Source of the DNA: Bradyrhizobium elkanii WSM2783 | GTDB taxonomy: Bacteria; Pseudomonadota; Alphaproteobacteria; Rhizobiales; Xanthobacteraceae | Length of the DNA: 64,000 nt | Assembly: GCF_000472865.1 (NCBI RefSeq) | Contig: NZ_AXAP01000007.1 | Coordinates: 124,788-188,787 of the forward strand | Direction: 5' to 3' | Shown: in pieces, positions 36,338 through 45,254 of the stretch | How positions within the stretch are numbered: position 1 is the first letter of the stretch | How the letters are laid out: the number at the start of each line of letters is the position of its first letter | Notes under the pieces: generated by a model | What the model was told of the DNA's origin: nothing | Seen by the model: only the letters and a program-made list of their open reading frames with translations | Database searches by the model: none | Program-made: the position numbers and the translations under genes

Positions 36338-37312
36338 TCAACCATTCCGCCTTCGCAGTCCGGCAAGCTGGGATGGAAGAAGACCGTAGGTGTTGCGATA
36401 TATCTCAGCAAAGCGCCCCATATGCGTGAAGCCCCATTTCAGGGCGACTTCGGAGACAGGCAGGATGTTGTCCGAAGATGTAAGCTCCAGATGTGCGGCT
36501 TCCAGCCTGATGCGACGCAAGTAGGTAACCGGCGTTGCACCGTAGTGCGCCTGGAAAGCGGTCTGCAACGTCCGTACGCTGATACCCGCTGCGGCTGCGG
36601 CGTCGCTCATGGTAAAGGGCCGATGAATGTTGGAATGCATGTAATCGACCGCCCGCCGAAGGTGGCGCATGGTTGATTCAGAGGGCTCCCGCAATTTGCC
36701 CGATGTCAGTCTCTCAAGCACCAGCAGGAGCAAGGATTCGCTCAGCAGCGCCATTGCGATGGGGGAGCGCCCCTGAAGATCCTCATCAAGAACGGCGGAC
36801 ACGACCGCTTGCGCGGAGTGATAAAGTGATTGCGTCGTCGTCTCCGTCAGATGATGGAGCATCAGAGGCGTAAGATCCTGAACAGAGAGCTTTTCATCGA
36901 ATGTGGAAAGCGCCCGCATCAATTCTGGGCGTTCGAACCGTAGCCCTCTCGTTGCATGAGCCCCCTTGGTGGAAATTCGGCTTGGCGCGTCTGTCAGATG
37001 TGTAAACAGAGATCCTGGGAGCGCTCGGCAGGCACCGTACCTGCCAATTGCAGCAACAGCGCCAATGACAGGCTGCGAGACATGCAAGCTCTCCGCTGAC
37101 TCATTGAGGGTTATTTCGTAGCCGTGGCTACCCTGCACTCGCCAGCAGGTCAGGCCGTTGACCGCAGCGAAGTTGGCTCGCCACGAAAATTGTCGCCCGG
37201 CCTTCTCCGGCTCCGCCGAAACGTCCGGCAGGAATATAGAGAGACAGTCAAGGTACTTATCGAAACCAACCCCGCGCTTGTCTTGGGACGCAACACGCAA
37301 AAACGAACTCAT
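36338..37312 (-). CDS. AraC-family transcription regulator
   Basis: 324 residues from the ATG at 37310-37312; an upstream start would add 24 residues. The N-terminal 215 residues are a sensing domain of the AraC-binding-like type (KLSVQDLTPLMLHHLTETTT). The C-terminal double helix-turn-helix has RPFTMSDAAAAAGISVRTLQ, AFQAHYGATPVTYLRRIRLE and VALKWGFTHMGRFAEIYRNT. Its target is unknown; the SnoaL-like gene next to it is a candidate. Confidence 0.88.
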   Translation of the reverse strand: MSSFLRVASQDKRGVGFDKYLDCLSIFLPDVSAEPEKAGRQFSWRANFAAVNGLTCWRVQGSHGYEITLNESAESLHVSQPVIGAVAAIGRYGACRALPGSLFTHLTDAPSRISTKGAHATRGLRFERPELMRALSTFDEKLSVQDLTPLMLHHLTETTTQSLYHSAQAVVSAVLDEDLQGRSPIAMALLSESLLLLVLERLTSGKLREPSESTMRHLRRAVDYMHSNIHRPFTMSDAAAAAGISVRTLQTAFQAHYGATPVTYLRRIRLEAAHLELTSSDNILPVSEVALKWGFTHMGRFAEIYRNTYGLLPSQLAGLRRRNG

Positions 37313-37788
37313 AATTCCGAGCAGGCCATACCGTAATTGTTTCGCGATTAATCGAAATTCTCCGGTTAAGCAACGCGGTGCCACGAGGCGTCAATTTTAA
37401 CGGTGGCTATCCAATTCGCGCGAGATATGGCCAAAAGGCGAAGCGCCCGCGCGTTGGTAACACCTCATTCAGCAACGCTGCATACGCATGAGATACGTGG
37501 CAGATGACGTGAACAGCGCTCCTGCTTATGTCCGCCGACATCCCGGGAAATGTTGGCAACATCACGATCACAAGCGCGCGGATGCAGCTTGGACAGGGAC
37601 GCGACTCTCTCTGTTCATCTCAAGCCGACAAGCCATCAAACGAATGATGGCGGCAGCAGGAGGAATGAGGTGGATGTTCGCAACATTGCATGCGCCGTTG
37701 CCTCCCCGTCGCTCGCGCAGGTACCAGCGCACCAAAAGACAGCCGCGATAATTTACGAACAGGCGAGACCGCCAGGAAAGTGAATCGC
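37313..37788. other. Divergent intergenic region, AraC and HD-GYP genes
   Basis: About 475 bases without a gene I can support. It is lower in GC than the neighbours around 37300-37400. No palindromic operator or repeat is evident. Confidence 0.35.
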
Positions 37789-38949
37789 ATGATCGAGGCC
37801 GCCACGACAGTCCGACAACTTCATATCGCCCTCATAACCGAGACGCCGGAACGGACAAGACCGCTGGCATCCATACTCAGTCAAACCTGCGACGTTCATT
37901 TGCTGCCGCCGGCGATAGACCCTCTTGTCATCGATGATTTCGCTTCTTGCGTCGTTCTTGACGTTGATCTTTCGTCAACGCAGGTGATCCGAGCGCTTCG
38001 TCCCACTCGTCAGGCAATCCTGGCACGTTCGCTGCCCAGCCTCCTCGTTATCGACAAGAGCATTGGAGAACGCGCGCTTGCCGAAAGGATACGTCGCGCA
38101 AAGACATTCGGCGTACGCAACTACATCCACCATCCATTCGATGCCGATGAAGTGCTGCGGGTATTTTCTCCAATACATGACGCGCGCACCAAGTCGGAAA
38201 CACCATCGCGCAACAAAATCGTATTGCGGGGCGTTTTCGCTGCTCATCGCGCGCTGGCGCAGACAATCGAGGCGCCGCACAACGAGAGCTCATTTCCATT
38301 CGAAACTCTCGAAGCCAACACCCCGCTGATCCTGGAGGCGCTCGACGTCTGGGGAATTGGTCCCTGGATGGAAACGGTGCGGAGGCATCATGGCGGCACC
38401 TACAGGCACAGCCTGCTCGTGACCGGTTTCGCCGTTGCGTTCGCACAGAAGCTGAAGATGCGTCCCAAAGACCAACAACGCATCGCGCACGCCGCGCTGC
38501 TGCACGACGTCGGAAAATCGTTCATTCCAATTGATATTCTCGACAAGCCGGGAAAATTGACCGACCATGAGATGGAGCAGATAAGACAACATCCCCGGTA
38601 CGGATATGACCTGCTCACGCAACAGGGCGGCTTTCCGGCTGAGATCCTCGATTGCGTGCTTCATCACCACGAGTTGCTCGATGGATCGGGTTATCCGGAC
38701 CGGCTTCGCACCGGGCAGATTGCAGACCTCGTACGCGTTATCACAATTGCCGATATTTTTTCCGCACTGGTCGAAGATCGACCTTACCGCCAATCGCTGC
38801 CGCCAATGAACGCCTTCAGGATAATGCAGGATATGGGAAACAAGCTCGACGGCGATCTACTCAACGCGTTCCGACCCGTCGTCGAAGATGCGGTGAGGTG
38901 CGTTTCCGCCGAGCTCTCATCGAAGAACATCTTCAGCGAGCGCACGTGA
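37789..38949 (+). CDS. HD-GYP domain c-di-GMP phosphodiesterase with a degenerate receiver
   Basis: 386 residues from the ATG at 37789, with AGGAAAG upstream. Residues 1-130 look like a receiver fold (VVLDVDLSSTQVIRALRPTR, GVRNYIHHPFDADEVLRVF), but the usual Lys-Pro near its end is His-Pro, so phosphorylation is doubtful. The HD-GYP part has HAALLHDVGKSFIP, HPRYGYDLL and HHHELLDGSGYPD, all catalytic residues present. It should hydrolyse cyclic di-GMP and influence motility or biofilm. Confidence 0.9.
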   Translation: MIEAATTVRQLHIALITETPERTRPLASILSQTCDVHLLPPAIDPLVIDDFASCVVLDVDLSSTQVIRALRPTRQAILARSLPSLLVIDKSIGERALAERIRRAKTFGVRNYIHHPFDADEVLRVFSPIHDARTKSETPSRNKIVLRGVFAAHRALAQTIEAPHNESSFPFETLEANTPLILEALDVWGIGPWMETVRRHHGGTYRHSLLVTGFAVAFAQKLKMRPKDQQRIAHAALLHDVGKSFIPIDILDKPGKLTDHEMEQIRQHPRYGYDLLTQQGGFPAEILDCVLHHHELLDGSGYPDRLRTGQIADLVRVITIADIFSALVEDRPYRQSLPPMNAFRIMQDMGNKLDGDLLNAFRPVVEDAVRCVSAELSSKNIFSERT

Positions 38950-39111
38950 CGGATGACGTGTGTCGCCACGCCGGTTTTGTGGGCGCACGTACATGATGAC
39001 GGCTTCCGGGAGCTCTGCCTTCACCTTCAGCGCGGCATCGAGCGCGTCTTGTCCGTCCAGGACGACATGGTCCGTTTTCCCCCTTAGCTTAAACCCGACG
39101 GTAAACTGCAT
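38917..39111 (-). CDS. Small hypothetical protein, 64 residues
   Basis: MQFTVGFKLRGKTDHVVLDG... then LDAALKVKAELPEAVIMYVR and PQNRRGDTRHPS. The composition and secondary-structure alternation (beta-beta-alpha-beta) look real and I believe similar small proteins occur in Bradyrhizobium. It overlaps the end of the HD-GYP gene by 33 bases on the opposite strand. It lies downstream of the oxidase operon, 75 bases after its last stop. Confidence 0.6.
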   Translation of the reverse strand: MQFTVGFKLRGKTDHVVLDGQDALDAALKVKAELPEAVIMYVRPQNRRGDTRHPSRALAEDVLR

Positions 39112-39186
39112 CCCGAAATCTCCACTCGTGTGCCGCTACGCTGTCCTCGGTCATTGCCGTTCTCCTTCGCTCCGAAGCGATGGGAG

Positions 39187-39588
39187 CTACGCCATTGGCG
39201 TGAAAAATATGACCCGGAGCAGATGCGTGTAGTCGGACTCGAACACCATGATCGCCACGAATACCAGCACCAGCCCCGGCGGCAGCAGGATGGCATAGAC
39301 CAACGCCAACCGTTCCCAGGCCATGTGCATGAAGACGGCGACGATCAGACCGGCCTTCAAAACCATGAACAGCAGGATCAGCGACCATCTCAGATGGCCA
39401 TGGATGCCAAAATAATCGACGAGATAGGAGCAGGTGCTAAGGACGAACAGCCATCCCCAGACCACGAGATAGAGCCTGATCGGATGCTGCTGGCCCTTTG
39501 CTTGGGCGGCTCCCGGCGCATGGGCCTCATGGGCGTGAACGTGCAGCGAAGGTTGTTGGCCTTCCACATGTATCGCGGCTTCTGTCAT
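39187..39588 (-). CDS. Cytochrome c oxidase subunit IV-type protein
   Basis: 133 residues. A His/Ala-rich N-terminus (HVEGQQPSLHVHAHEAHAPG) precedes three spans: LYLVVWGWLFVLSTCSYLVD, SLILLFMVLKAGLIVAVFMH and YAILLPPGLVLVFVAIMV. The KAGLIVAVFMHM block is the CtaF/CoxD-like signature. It starts nine bases after the subunit III gene stop and is the last oxidase gene. It probably stabilises the complex. Confidence 0.88.
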   Translation of the reverse strand: MTEAAIHVEGQQPSLHVHAHEAHAPGAAQAKGQQHPIRLYLVVWGWLFVLSTCSYLVDYFGIHGHLRWSLILLFMVLKAGLIVAVFMHMAWERLALVYAILLPPGLVLVFVAIMVFESDYTHLLRVIFFTPMA

Positions 39589-39597
39589 GCGCCAACC

Positions 39598-40320
39598 TCA
39601 CCAAAGATAGAAAAGGGCAAAGATGAACACCCACACAAGATCGACGAAGTGCCAGTACAGGCCGGTGATTTCGACGATCTCGTAGTACCCTTTGCGGCTT
39701 GTGAAAAAGCCTCGCCTTTCGACATCGAAGTCTCCCCGCAAGACCTTTCGTGCGATGGCAATCAGGAAAATCACACCGATGGTCACGTGGGTGCCGTGGA
39801 AGCCGGTGATCATGAAGAAGCTGGCGCCGAACTGCGCCGCACCCCACGGGTTGCCCCAGGGCCGGACGCCCTCCATGATCAGCTTGGTCCACTCGAAGGC
39901 TTGCATTCCGACGAACGTGGCGCCGAATGCAGCGGTGACCAGCATCAAGGCTGCGGTTCTGACGCGATCGCGGCGGTAACCGAAATTGACCGCCATCGCC
40001 ATCGTGCCGCTGCTGCTGATCAGGATGAAGGTCATGATCGCGATCAGGATGAGCGGGATGTGCTGGCCGCCGATATTGAGGGCAAAGACTTCGCTGGGGT
40101 TCGGCCACGGCACTGTCGTGGACATTCGCGCCGTCATGTACGACAGCAGGAAGCAACTGAAGATGAAGGTGTCGCTCAGGAGGAAGATCCACATCATGGC
40201 CTTCCCCCAGGAGACGTTCTTGAATGCGCGCTGATCCGAGGACCAGTCGGCAACGATCCCTCGCCACCCCGCCAGCCGCGCGGGCGATGCTCCGATGTTT
40301 GTCAGCGCGGTCTCTGCCAT
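39598..40320 (-). CDS. coxP: Cytochrome c oxidase subunit III, CoxP-like
   Basis: 240 residues with about seven spans. Family blocks include WGKAMMWIFLLSDTFIFSCF, GMQAFEWTKLIMEG, GASFFMITGFHGTHVTIGVI and VEITGLYWHFVDLVWVFIF, which carry the conserved His and Glu of subunit III. The gene is the fourth in the oxidase operon. The symbol follows the rhizobial coxMNOP order and is an inference. Confidence 0.85.
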   Translation of the reverse strand: MAETALTNIGASPARLAGWRGIVADWSSDQRAFKNVSWGKAMMWIFLLSDTFIFSCFLLSYMTARMSTTVPWPNPSEVFALNIGGQHIPLILIAIMTFILISSSGTMAMAVNFGYRRDRVRTAALMLVTAAFGATFVGMQAFEWTKLIMEGVRPWGNPWGAAQFGASFFMITGFHGTHVTIGVIFLIAIARKVLRGDFDVERRGFFTSRKGYYEIVEITGLYWHFVDLVWVFIFALFYLW

Positions 40321-40335
40321 CGATCCCTGCCCTCC

Positions 40336-41040
40336 CTAACTGAGCAACTGGCGACAGATGTCGACGAAATTGTCGGTCCAGCCGGTCAGCAGACCAAGCA
40401 AGACCAGCCAAACCAGCAGCAGGAAGTGCCAATAGATGGCGCAGAGCTCCACGCTCGCGCGCACCTTTGCGACCTCAGCGCCACGCCACACTTTGGCGAT
40501 CGTTCTGCCGAGCGCCACCAGACCGCCCATCAGATGCAGCCCGTGCACCGCGGTGATCAGATAGAAAAAAGAATTCGCTGGGTTGGACGCGACGAAATAC
40601 CCAGCGGCATTCAACTGTCGCCACGCCAGAAGCTGCCCAACCAGGAATGTAACGGCGCATGCTCCGCCAGTGCAGAGGCCGACGCTGACACTGTCCATGT
40701 CGCCGCGGCGCGCGGCCATGTACGCCCATTGCAGCGCGACACTGCTCAACACCAGCACGCCCGTGTTGAACCACAGCAGCGCCGGCACCGGCAGCGTCCG
40801 CCAGTCCACCATGTTCATGCGCATGGAGTAAGCGCTGATGAACAGCGCGAACAGCGAGCCGACGACCGCGAGAAACACCCCCAATCCGATCTTCGCTGCC
40901 TGCGACGACGATCCGCTCTCCTCGCGAAGATCGAAGATCACTCCTTCCTCCAGCCAGGGTTTTGCTGTCAGCCGTTGCTGCGAGAGCCACCATCCCGCAA
41001 TTGCCGCTATTCCAGCCATGAACAGGATAACGGCGCTCAC
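40336..41040 (-). CDS. coxO: Cytochrome c oxidase subunit III-like protein, CoxO-like
   Basis: 234 residues with about six to seven spans; more divergent than the CoxP-like protein but sharing FYLITAVHGLHLMGGLVALG and VELCAIYWHFLLLVWLVLLG. The start overlaps the subunit I stop by four bases (ATGA). Two subunit III-type genes in tandem are characteristic of the coxMNOP arrangement. Confidence 0.83.
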   Translation of the reverse strand: MSAVILFMAGIAAIAGWWLSQQRLTAKPWLEEGVIFDLREESGSSSQAAKIGLGVFLAVVGSLFALFISAYSMRMNMVDWRTLPVPALLWFNTGVLVLSSVALQWAYMAARRGDMDSVSVGLCTGGACAVTFLVGQLLAWRQLNAAGYFVASNPANSFFYLITAVHGLHLMGGLVALGRTIAKVWRGAEVAKVRASVELCAIYWHFLLLVWLVLLGLLTGWTDNFVDICRQLLS

Positions 41041-42812
41041 GGATGGGCCCCCTGCGGCGATAGTTTGGCTGGCGGTTCATTTTGCGGCACGAAGTCCCTG
41101 GCGGCGCCGGGTACGCTGTAGTCGTAGGCCCAGCGATAGACGATCGGGAGCTCCTTGCCCCAGTTGCCGTGCCCCGGCGGGGTCTCCGGTGTCTGCCATT
41201 CCAGCGATGCGGCTCCCCAGGGATTGCCGCCCGCCTCTTTCCCTTTGAACAGGCTCCAGATCAGATTGAAGATGAAGACAAGCTGGGCGAAGCCGACGAT
41301 CAGGGCCGCCACGCTCATGAACGCATTGAGGTCATGGGCAGATGCCGGGATGAAGGCCGTTTCGCCAATGTCGTGATAGCGGCGAGGCATGCCCAGAAGG
41401 CCCAGATAGTGCATCGGGAAGAAGACCGCGTAAGCCCCGAGGAACGTGACCCAGAAGTGGAACCGTCCGAGCGCCTCATTGAGCATTCGTCCCGTGACTT
41501 TCGGATACCAATGATAGATCCCGCCGAACACGGCCATGATCGGCGCAATCCCCATCACCATGTGGAAGTGGGCGACAACAAACATCGTGTCCGACAGCGG
41601 AACGTCCACGACCACGTTGCCGAGAAACAGGCCGGTCAGACCGCCATTTACGAACGTGATGATGAACGCCAGCGCGAACAGCATCGGGATGGTGAGATGA
41701 ATATCGCCGCGCCAGAGGGTCAGCACCCAGTTGTAGACCTTGATCGCGGTCGGGATGGCGATGATGAGCGTCGTGGTGGCGAAGAAGAACCCGAAATACG
41801 GATTCATGCCGCTCACATACATGTGGTGCGCCCATACGACGAAGCTGAGAGCGCCGATTGCCACGATGGCCCAGACCATCATGCGATAGCCGAAGATGTT
41901 CTTCCGCGCGTGGGTGCTGATCAGATCCGAAATAATGCCGAAGGCCGGCAAGGCGACGATATAGACTTCGGGATGACCGAAGAACCAGAACAGGTGCTGG
42001 AACAGGATTGGGCTGCCGCCGCCATATTTCGTCAGCTCGCCCATCTCGACGAGGGTCGGCATGAAGAAGCTGGTGCCGAGGAGCCGGTCAAGCAGCAGCA
42101 TCACCGAGGCGACGAACAGCGCCGGGAAGGCCAGCAGCGCCATGACGGTGGCGGTGAATATGCCCCACACCGTCAACGGCATCCGCATCAACGTCATGCC
42201 GCGCGTGCGCGCTTGCAGCACCGTCACCACATAGTTGAGGCCGCCCATGGTGAAGCCGATAATGAACAGGATCAGAGAGGCCAGCATGAGAATGATGCCC
42301 CAGTCCTGCCCAGGAGTGCCGGAGAGAATCGCCTGCGGTGGATAGAGCGTCCAGCCGGCGCCGGTGGGCCCGCCAGGCACGAAGAAGGTCGAGACCAGCA
42401 CCAGAACCGCGAGCAGATAGACCCAATAGCTCAGCATGTTCACATAGGGGAAAACCATGTCCCGGGCACCGACCATGAGCGGGATGAGGTAGTTGCCGAA
42501 GCCCCCGAGGAACAACGCGGTGAGCAGGTAGATCACCATGATCATGCCGTGCATGGTGATGAACTGGAGATATTGGTTGGCATCGATGAAGGAGAACGTG
42601 CCGGGAAATCCCAGTTGCAGTCGCATCAGCCACGACAGCACCAGCGCGACCATTCCGATCGCCATCGCCGTGATCGAATACTGGACGGCGATGACCTTGG
42701 CATCCTGCGAAAAAACGTACCTCGTCCACCAGCTCTTCGGATGATAGAGTTCGACCTCCGCAACCTCAGCGGGCGGAACGCCTGCGATTGTGTCATACGG
42801 GACATCGACCAT
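41037..42812 (-). CDS. coxN: Cytochrome c oxidase subunit I, CoxN-like
   Basis: 591 residues, about 12-14 spans. Heme a ligands His88 (MHGMIMVIY) and His417; CuB ligands His280, His329 and His330; heme a3 ligand His415 (HFHMVMGI). Tyr284 in GHPEVYIVALPAF is the cross-linked residue. All are present, so this should be an active heme-copper oxidase reducing oxygen and pumping protons. The N-terminal extension of 30 residues is polar. It follows the subunit II gene by 74 bases. Confidence 0.94.
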   Translation of the reverse strand: MVDVPYDTIAGVPPAEVAEVELYHPKSWWTRYVFSQDAKVIAVQYSITAMAIGMVALVLSWLMRLQLGFPGTFSFIDANQYLQFITMHGMIMVIYLLTALFLGGFGNYLIPLMVGARDMVFPYVNMLSYWVYLLAVLVLVSTFFVPGGPTGAGWTLYPPQAILSGTPGQDWGIILMLASLILFIIGFTMGGLNYVVTVLQARTRGMTLMRMPLTVWGIFTATVMALLAFPALFVASVMLLLDRLLGTSFFMPTLVEMGELTKYGGGSPILFQHLFWFFGHPEVYIVALPAFGIISDLISTHARKNIFGYRMMVWAIVAIGALSFVVWAHHMYVSGMNPYFGFFFATTTLIIAIPTAIKVYNWVLTLWRGDIHLTIPMLFALAFIITFVNGGLTGLFLGNVVVDVPLSDTMFVVAHFHMVMGIAPIMAVFGGIYHWYPKVTGRMLNEALGRFHFWVTFLGAYAVFFPMHYLGLLGMPRRYHDIGETAFIPASAHDLNAFMSVAALIVGFAQLVFIFNLIWSLFKGKEAGGNPWGAASLEWQTPETPPGHGNWGKELPIVYRWAYDYSVPGAARDFVPQNEPPAKLSPQGAHP

Positions 42813-42886
42813 CGGAATTCCCTCCTTGGCCTTCCGTTCAGCGAGGAGTTCGCCTCACGATCGATCGCGCCTCCTCGGCGGTATGC

Positions 42887-43720
42887 TCATTCGCTACCTG
42901 TCTTGTACGCCGCCTTCGCGACGTTGCGCTGGCCTGACAACTCAGCGAATGTCCGCTGTTTCTCCAGCCACGCGTGATATTCTTTCTCTTCCTCGACGAC
43001 GACCTTGCTGCGCATTTGCGCATGCGCGGCACCGCAGAGTTCTGCACAGAGAACCTCGAACGTTCCGGTGCGGGTGGGCATGAACCAGTAATAGGTCACC
43101 GAGCCTGGTATCATGTCCATCTTGGCCCGGAACTCGGGCACATAGAAATCATGCAGGACGTCAATTGAGCGGAGCAGCACCTTCACAGGCTTGCCGATCG
43201 CCAGGTGCAGATCGTCGTTTTGAACAACGATGTCGTCTTTTCCGTTCGGATCGTCGGGATTCAAGCCCATGGGATTGTCGGCACTGATAAGGCGGGCGTC
43301 GGTGGTCCCCAGCCGGCCGTCTTTTCCAGGAAGCCGGTAGCTCCATTGCCACTGCTGTCCCATGACCTCGACTTCGGTCGCACCGGCCGGGACGGTCACG
43401 AACTGGTGCCAGACGACCAGTCCCGGTGCCAACATCGCCGCGACGCCGATTGCTGTCCCGACGCTGAGCCACCATTCGAGCCGCTTGTTTTCGGGGTTGT
43501 AGTCCGCCCGCCTTCCCTCCTTGTGGCGGAAGCGGAAGACGCAGTAGGCCATGAACGCGACGACCGCGACGAAGACCGCGCCGGTGATCCAGAATGTCAG
43601 GGTGATGGTGTCGTCGATGTAGCCCCAATTCGAGGCAAGCGGCGTCCACCACCACGGGCTGAAGAGGTGGAACACCACCGAGGCGATTGCGACCAAAAGC
43701 AGAATAATTGCTACAGCCAT
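42887..43720 (-). CDS. coxM: Cytochrome c oxidase subunit II, CoxM-like
   Basis: 277 residues: two N-terminal spans and a periplasmic cupredoxin domain. All CuA ligands are present: His190 (LHDFYVPEF), Cys225, Glu227, Cys229, His233 and Met236 (CAELCGAAHAQM). GQQWQWSYRLPG is the aromatic electron-entry patch. It is the first gene of the operon and receives electrons from cytochrome c. Confidence 0.93.
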   Translation of the reverse strand: MAVAIILLLVAIASVVFHLFSPWWWTPLASNWGYIDDTITLTFWITGAVFVAVVAFMAYCVFRFRHKEGRRADYNPENKRLEWWLSVGTAIGVAAMLAPGLVVWHQFVTVPAGATEVEVMGQQWQWSYRLPGKDGRLGTTDARLISADNPMGLNPDDPNGKDDIVVQNDDLHLAIGKPVKVLLRSIDVLHDFYVPEFRAKMDMIPGSVTYYWFMPTRTGTFEVLCAELCGAAHAQMRSKVVVEEEKEYHAWLEKQRTFAELSGQRNVAKAAYKTGSE

Positions 43721-44239
43721 CCCTCATGCATCCTTGCCGCTAAAAGGCTGCGGATACGAACCGGAGGGCGGAGCTCACGTCTGTCGCGATGGCGGACTTT
43801 ACATCCGCTGTCGTCGTGCCTCTTGCCTCGCCCATTCCACTGGTCGCGACGCGGATTGCATGCCACGACCGCAAGTCTCATCGGAGCTGGGGGCGTTATA
43901 TGAAGGATGGTACGCGTCGAGCCGGGCGTCAATAGTGGAGTATGCCGCGCCCCGCGTCAGCGGCGTCGCGCAAACCGTTGTCGGACGGCAACCGTCCGCC
44001 TGATGATGCGACGCAACAAGAGAGATTGTGCAACCGCACAATTCACCCAACCGTGAGCGCCATCTTGCTCTCATCTCCTTAAGCTCCTACACCATTGCGA
44101 CAGGTGTCGCCCGGCAAAGCTCCTTCTCGCTGAATCTGGCTCGTCGGGCTCGATCGCGATTTCCGCGCATGAGGCGAATGTGCGCGAGTTGAAGGCCGCG
44201 CCGTTCCCCCTTGCGATCACGAGCAAGGAGACCGGAGCC
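43721..44239. other. Divergent control region, oxidase operon and DUF2189 gene
   Basis: No gene is supported in these 519 bases. Two perfect small palindromes stand out: CGGACGG-caa-CCGTCCG (43982-43998) and ATTGTGC-aacc-GCACAAT (44025-44042). Either could be an operator for the divergent genes. I do not see a clear FixK/Fnr box. Confidence 0.4.
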
Positions 44240-45139
44240 ATGGCTACTCAGTATTTTGCAAGACCTCACCTGCAATTCTTCGGCGTCTCCACCGCCTATG
44301 CCGTTCGCAGGATCAGCCTTTCGGACTTGCGCGACGCGCTGCGCCTGGGCTGGGAAGACTTCCAAGCGATACCAACTCACGCTGTCGTCCTGTGCGGAAT
44401 TTATCCTGTTCTCGGTCTTGTGTTGTTCAGGCTGGTCCTTGGCTATTCGGTGCTGCCGCTGCTGTTTCCACTGGCGGCCGGTTTTGCGTTGATCGGTCCT
44501 TTTGCCGCGCTCGGCCTCTACGAACTCAGCCGCCGCCGCGAACGCGGCGAGGAACCCGCGGCATGGCATGCGATGCACGTGCTGAGCGCACCGTCCTTCG
44601 GCGCCATTCTCGGCCTCGGCGTGCTCCTGCTCGTTTTGTTCGGGGTCTGGATCGCCACCGCGGACGCTATCTACGTTGCCACGTTCGGCCATGCCGCGGC
44701 CGCGAGCATCCCTGATTTCGCAACGCGCGTGCTGACGACGCCGGAAGGCTGGTCGCTCATCATCATCGGCTGCGGCGTCGGCTTCCTGTTCGCCGTCGTG
44801 TCCCTGTGCGTCAGCGTCGTATCGTTTCCGTTGATGCTGGACAGACATGCCACTGCGATAGACGCCATCCGGACGTCGCTGCGGGCCGTGAAAGAGAACC
44901 CATTTGTGATGGCCGCATGGGGGCTGATCGTGGCGGCGCTGCTGGTGATCGGTTCGCTGCCGTTCTTTGTCGGCCTCGCTGTCGTGCTGCCGGTGCTCGG
45001 TCATGCCACCTGGCATCTTTATCGGAAGGTGGTCGAGCCCGACCCGAATCCCCCACAGGAGGAGCCTCGCACGCCGATAGGTCATCGCTACGCAGCGGAT
45101 TTCCCGGCGTCGCTGTTCCCGTGGAGCCACGAACGCTAG
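44240..45139 (+). CDS. DUF2189 membrane protein
   Basis: 299 residues from the ATG at 44240, with AAGGAG ten bases upstream. Six spans are expected. Typical DUF2189 blocks: ISLSDLRDALRLGWEDFQAI, AGFALIGPFAALGLYELSRR, VVSFPLMLDRHATAIDAIRT and SLRAVKENPFVMAAWGLIVA. Function is unknown; genes of this family often stand next to cytochrome oxidase genes, as here, which suggests a respiratory role (inference). Confidence 0.88.
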   Translation: MATQYFARPHLQFFGVSTAYAVRRISLSDLRDALRLGWEDFQAIPTHAVVLCGIYPVLGLVLFRLVLGYSVLPLLFPLAAGFALIGPFAALGLYELSRRRERGEEPAAWHAMHVLSAPSFGAILGLGVLLLVLFGVWIATADAIYVATFGHAAAASIPDFATRVLTTPEGWSLIIIGCGVGFLFAVVSLCVSVVSFPLMLDRHATAIDAIRTSLRAVKENPFVMAAWGLIVAALLVIGSLPFFVGLAVVLPVLGHATWHLYRKVVEPDPNPPQEEPRTPIGHRYAADFPASLFPWSHER

Positions 45140-45200
45140 CCGGAGCGCCCTTGAACCTGCCAGCCCGGCCGTTGGCGCCATTCAGGTCATCAAAAGAAAT

Positions 45201-45228
45201 CCCCAGCGATCGGGTAAGATCGCTGGGG
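45201..45228 (+). terminator. Terminator after the DUF2189 gene
   Basis: CCCCAGCGATC-gggtaa-GATCGCTGGGG is a perfect 11-bp stem. CTTGCT follows on the plus strand and ATTTCTTTTG on the minus strand, so it may work both ways. Confidence 0.75.
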
Positions 45229-45240
45229 CTTGCTACCAAC

Positions 45241-45254
45241 TTTGGTTGCGGGGA
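45241..45254 (+). other. Copy of the initiator-tRNA 3' end, possible attachment site
   Basis: TTTGGTTGCGGGGA is identical to 60985-60998, which spans the CCA end of the tRNA-fMet gene, in the same orientation. Direct repeats like this flank integrated islands. The match is only 14 bases, and here it also forms half of a hairpin (GGTTGCG-gggag-gCGCAACC type), so chance or a terminator origin remains possible. Confidence 0.35.

Noticed and set aside
41082..42977. Long plus-strand frame of 631 codons
   Set aside because: Antisense to the subunit I gene, which has all heme and copper ligands; composition is shadow-like.
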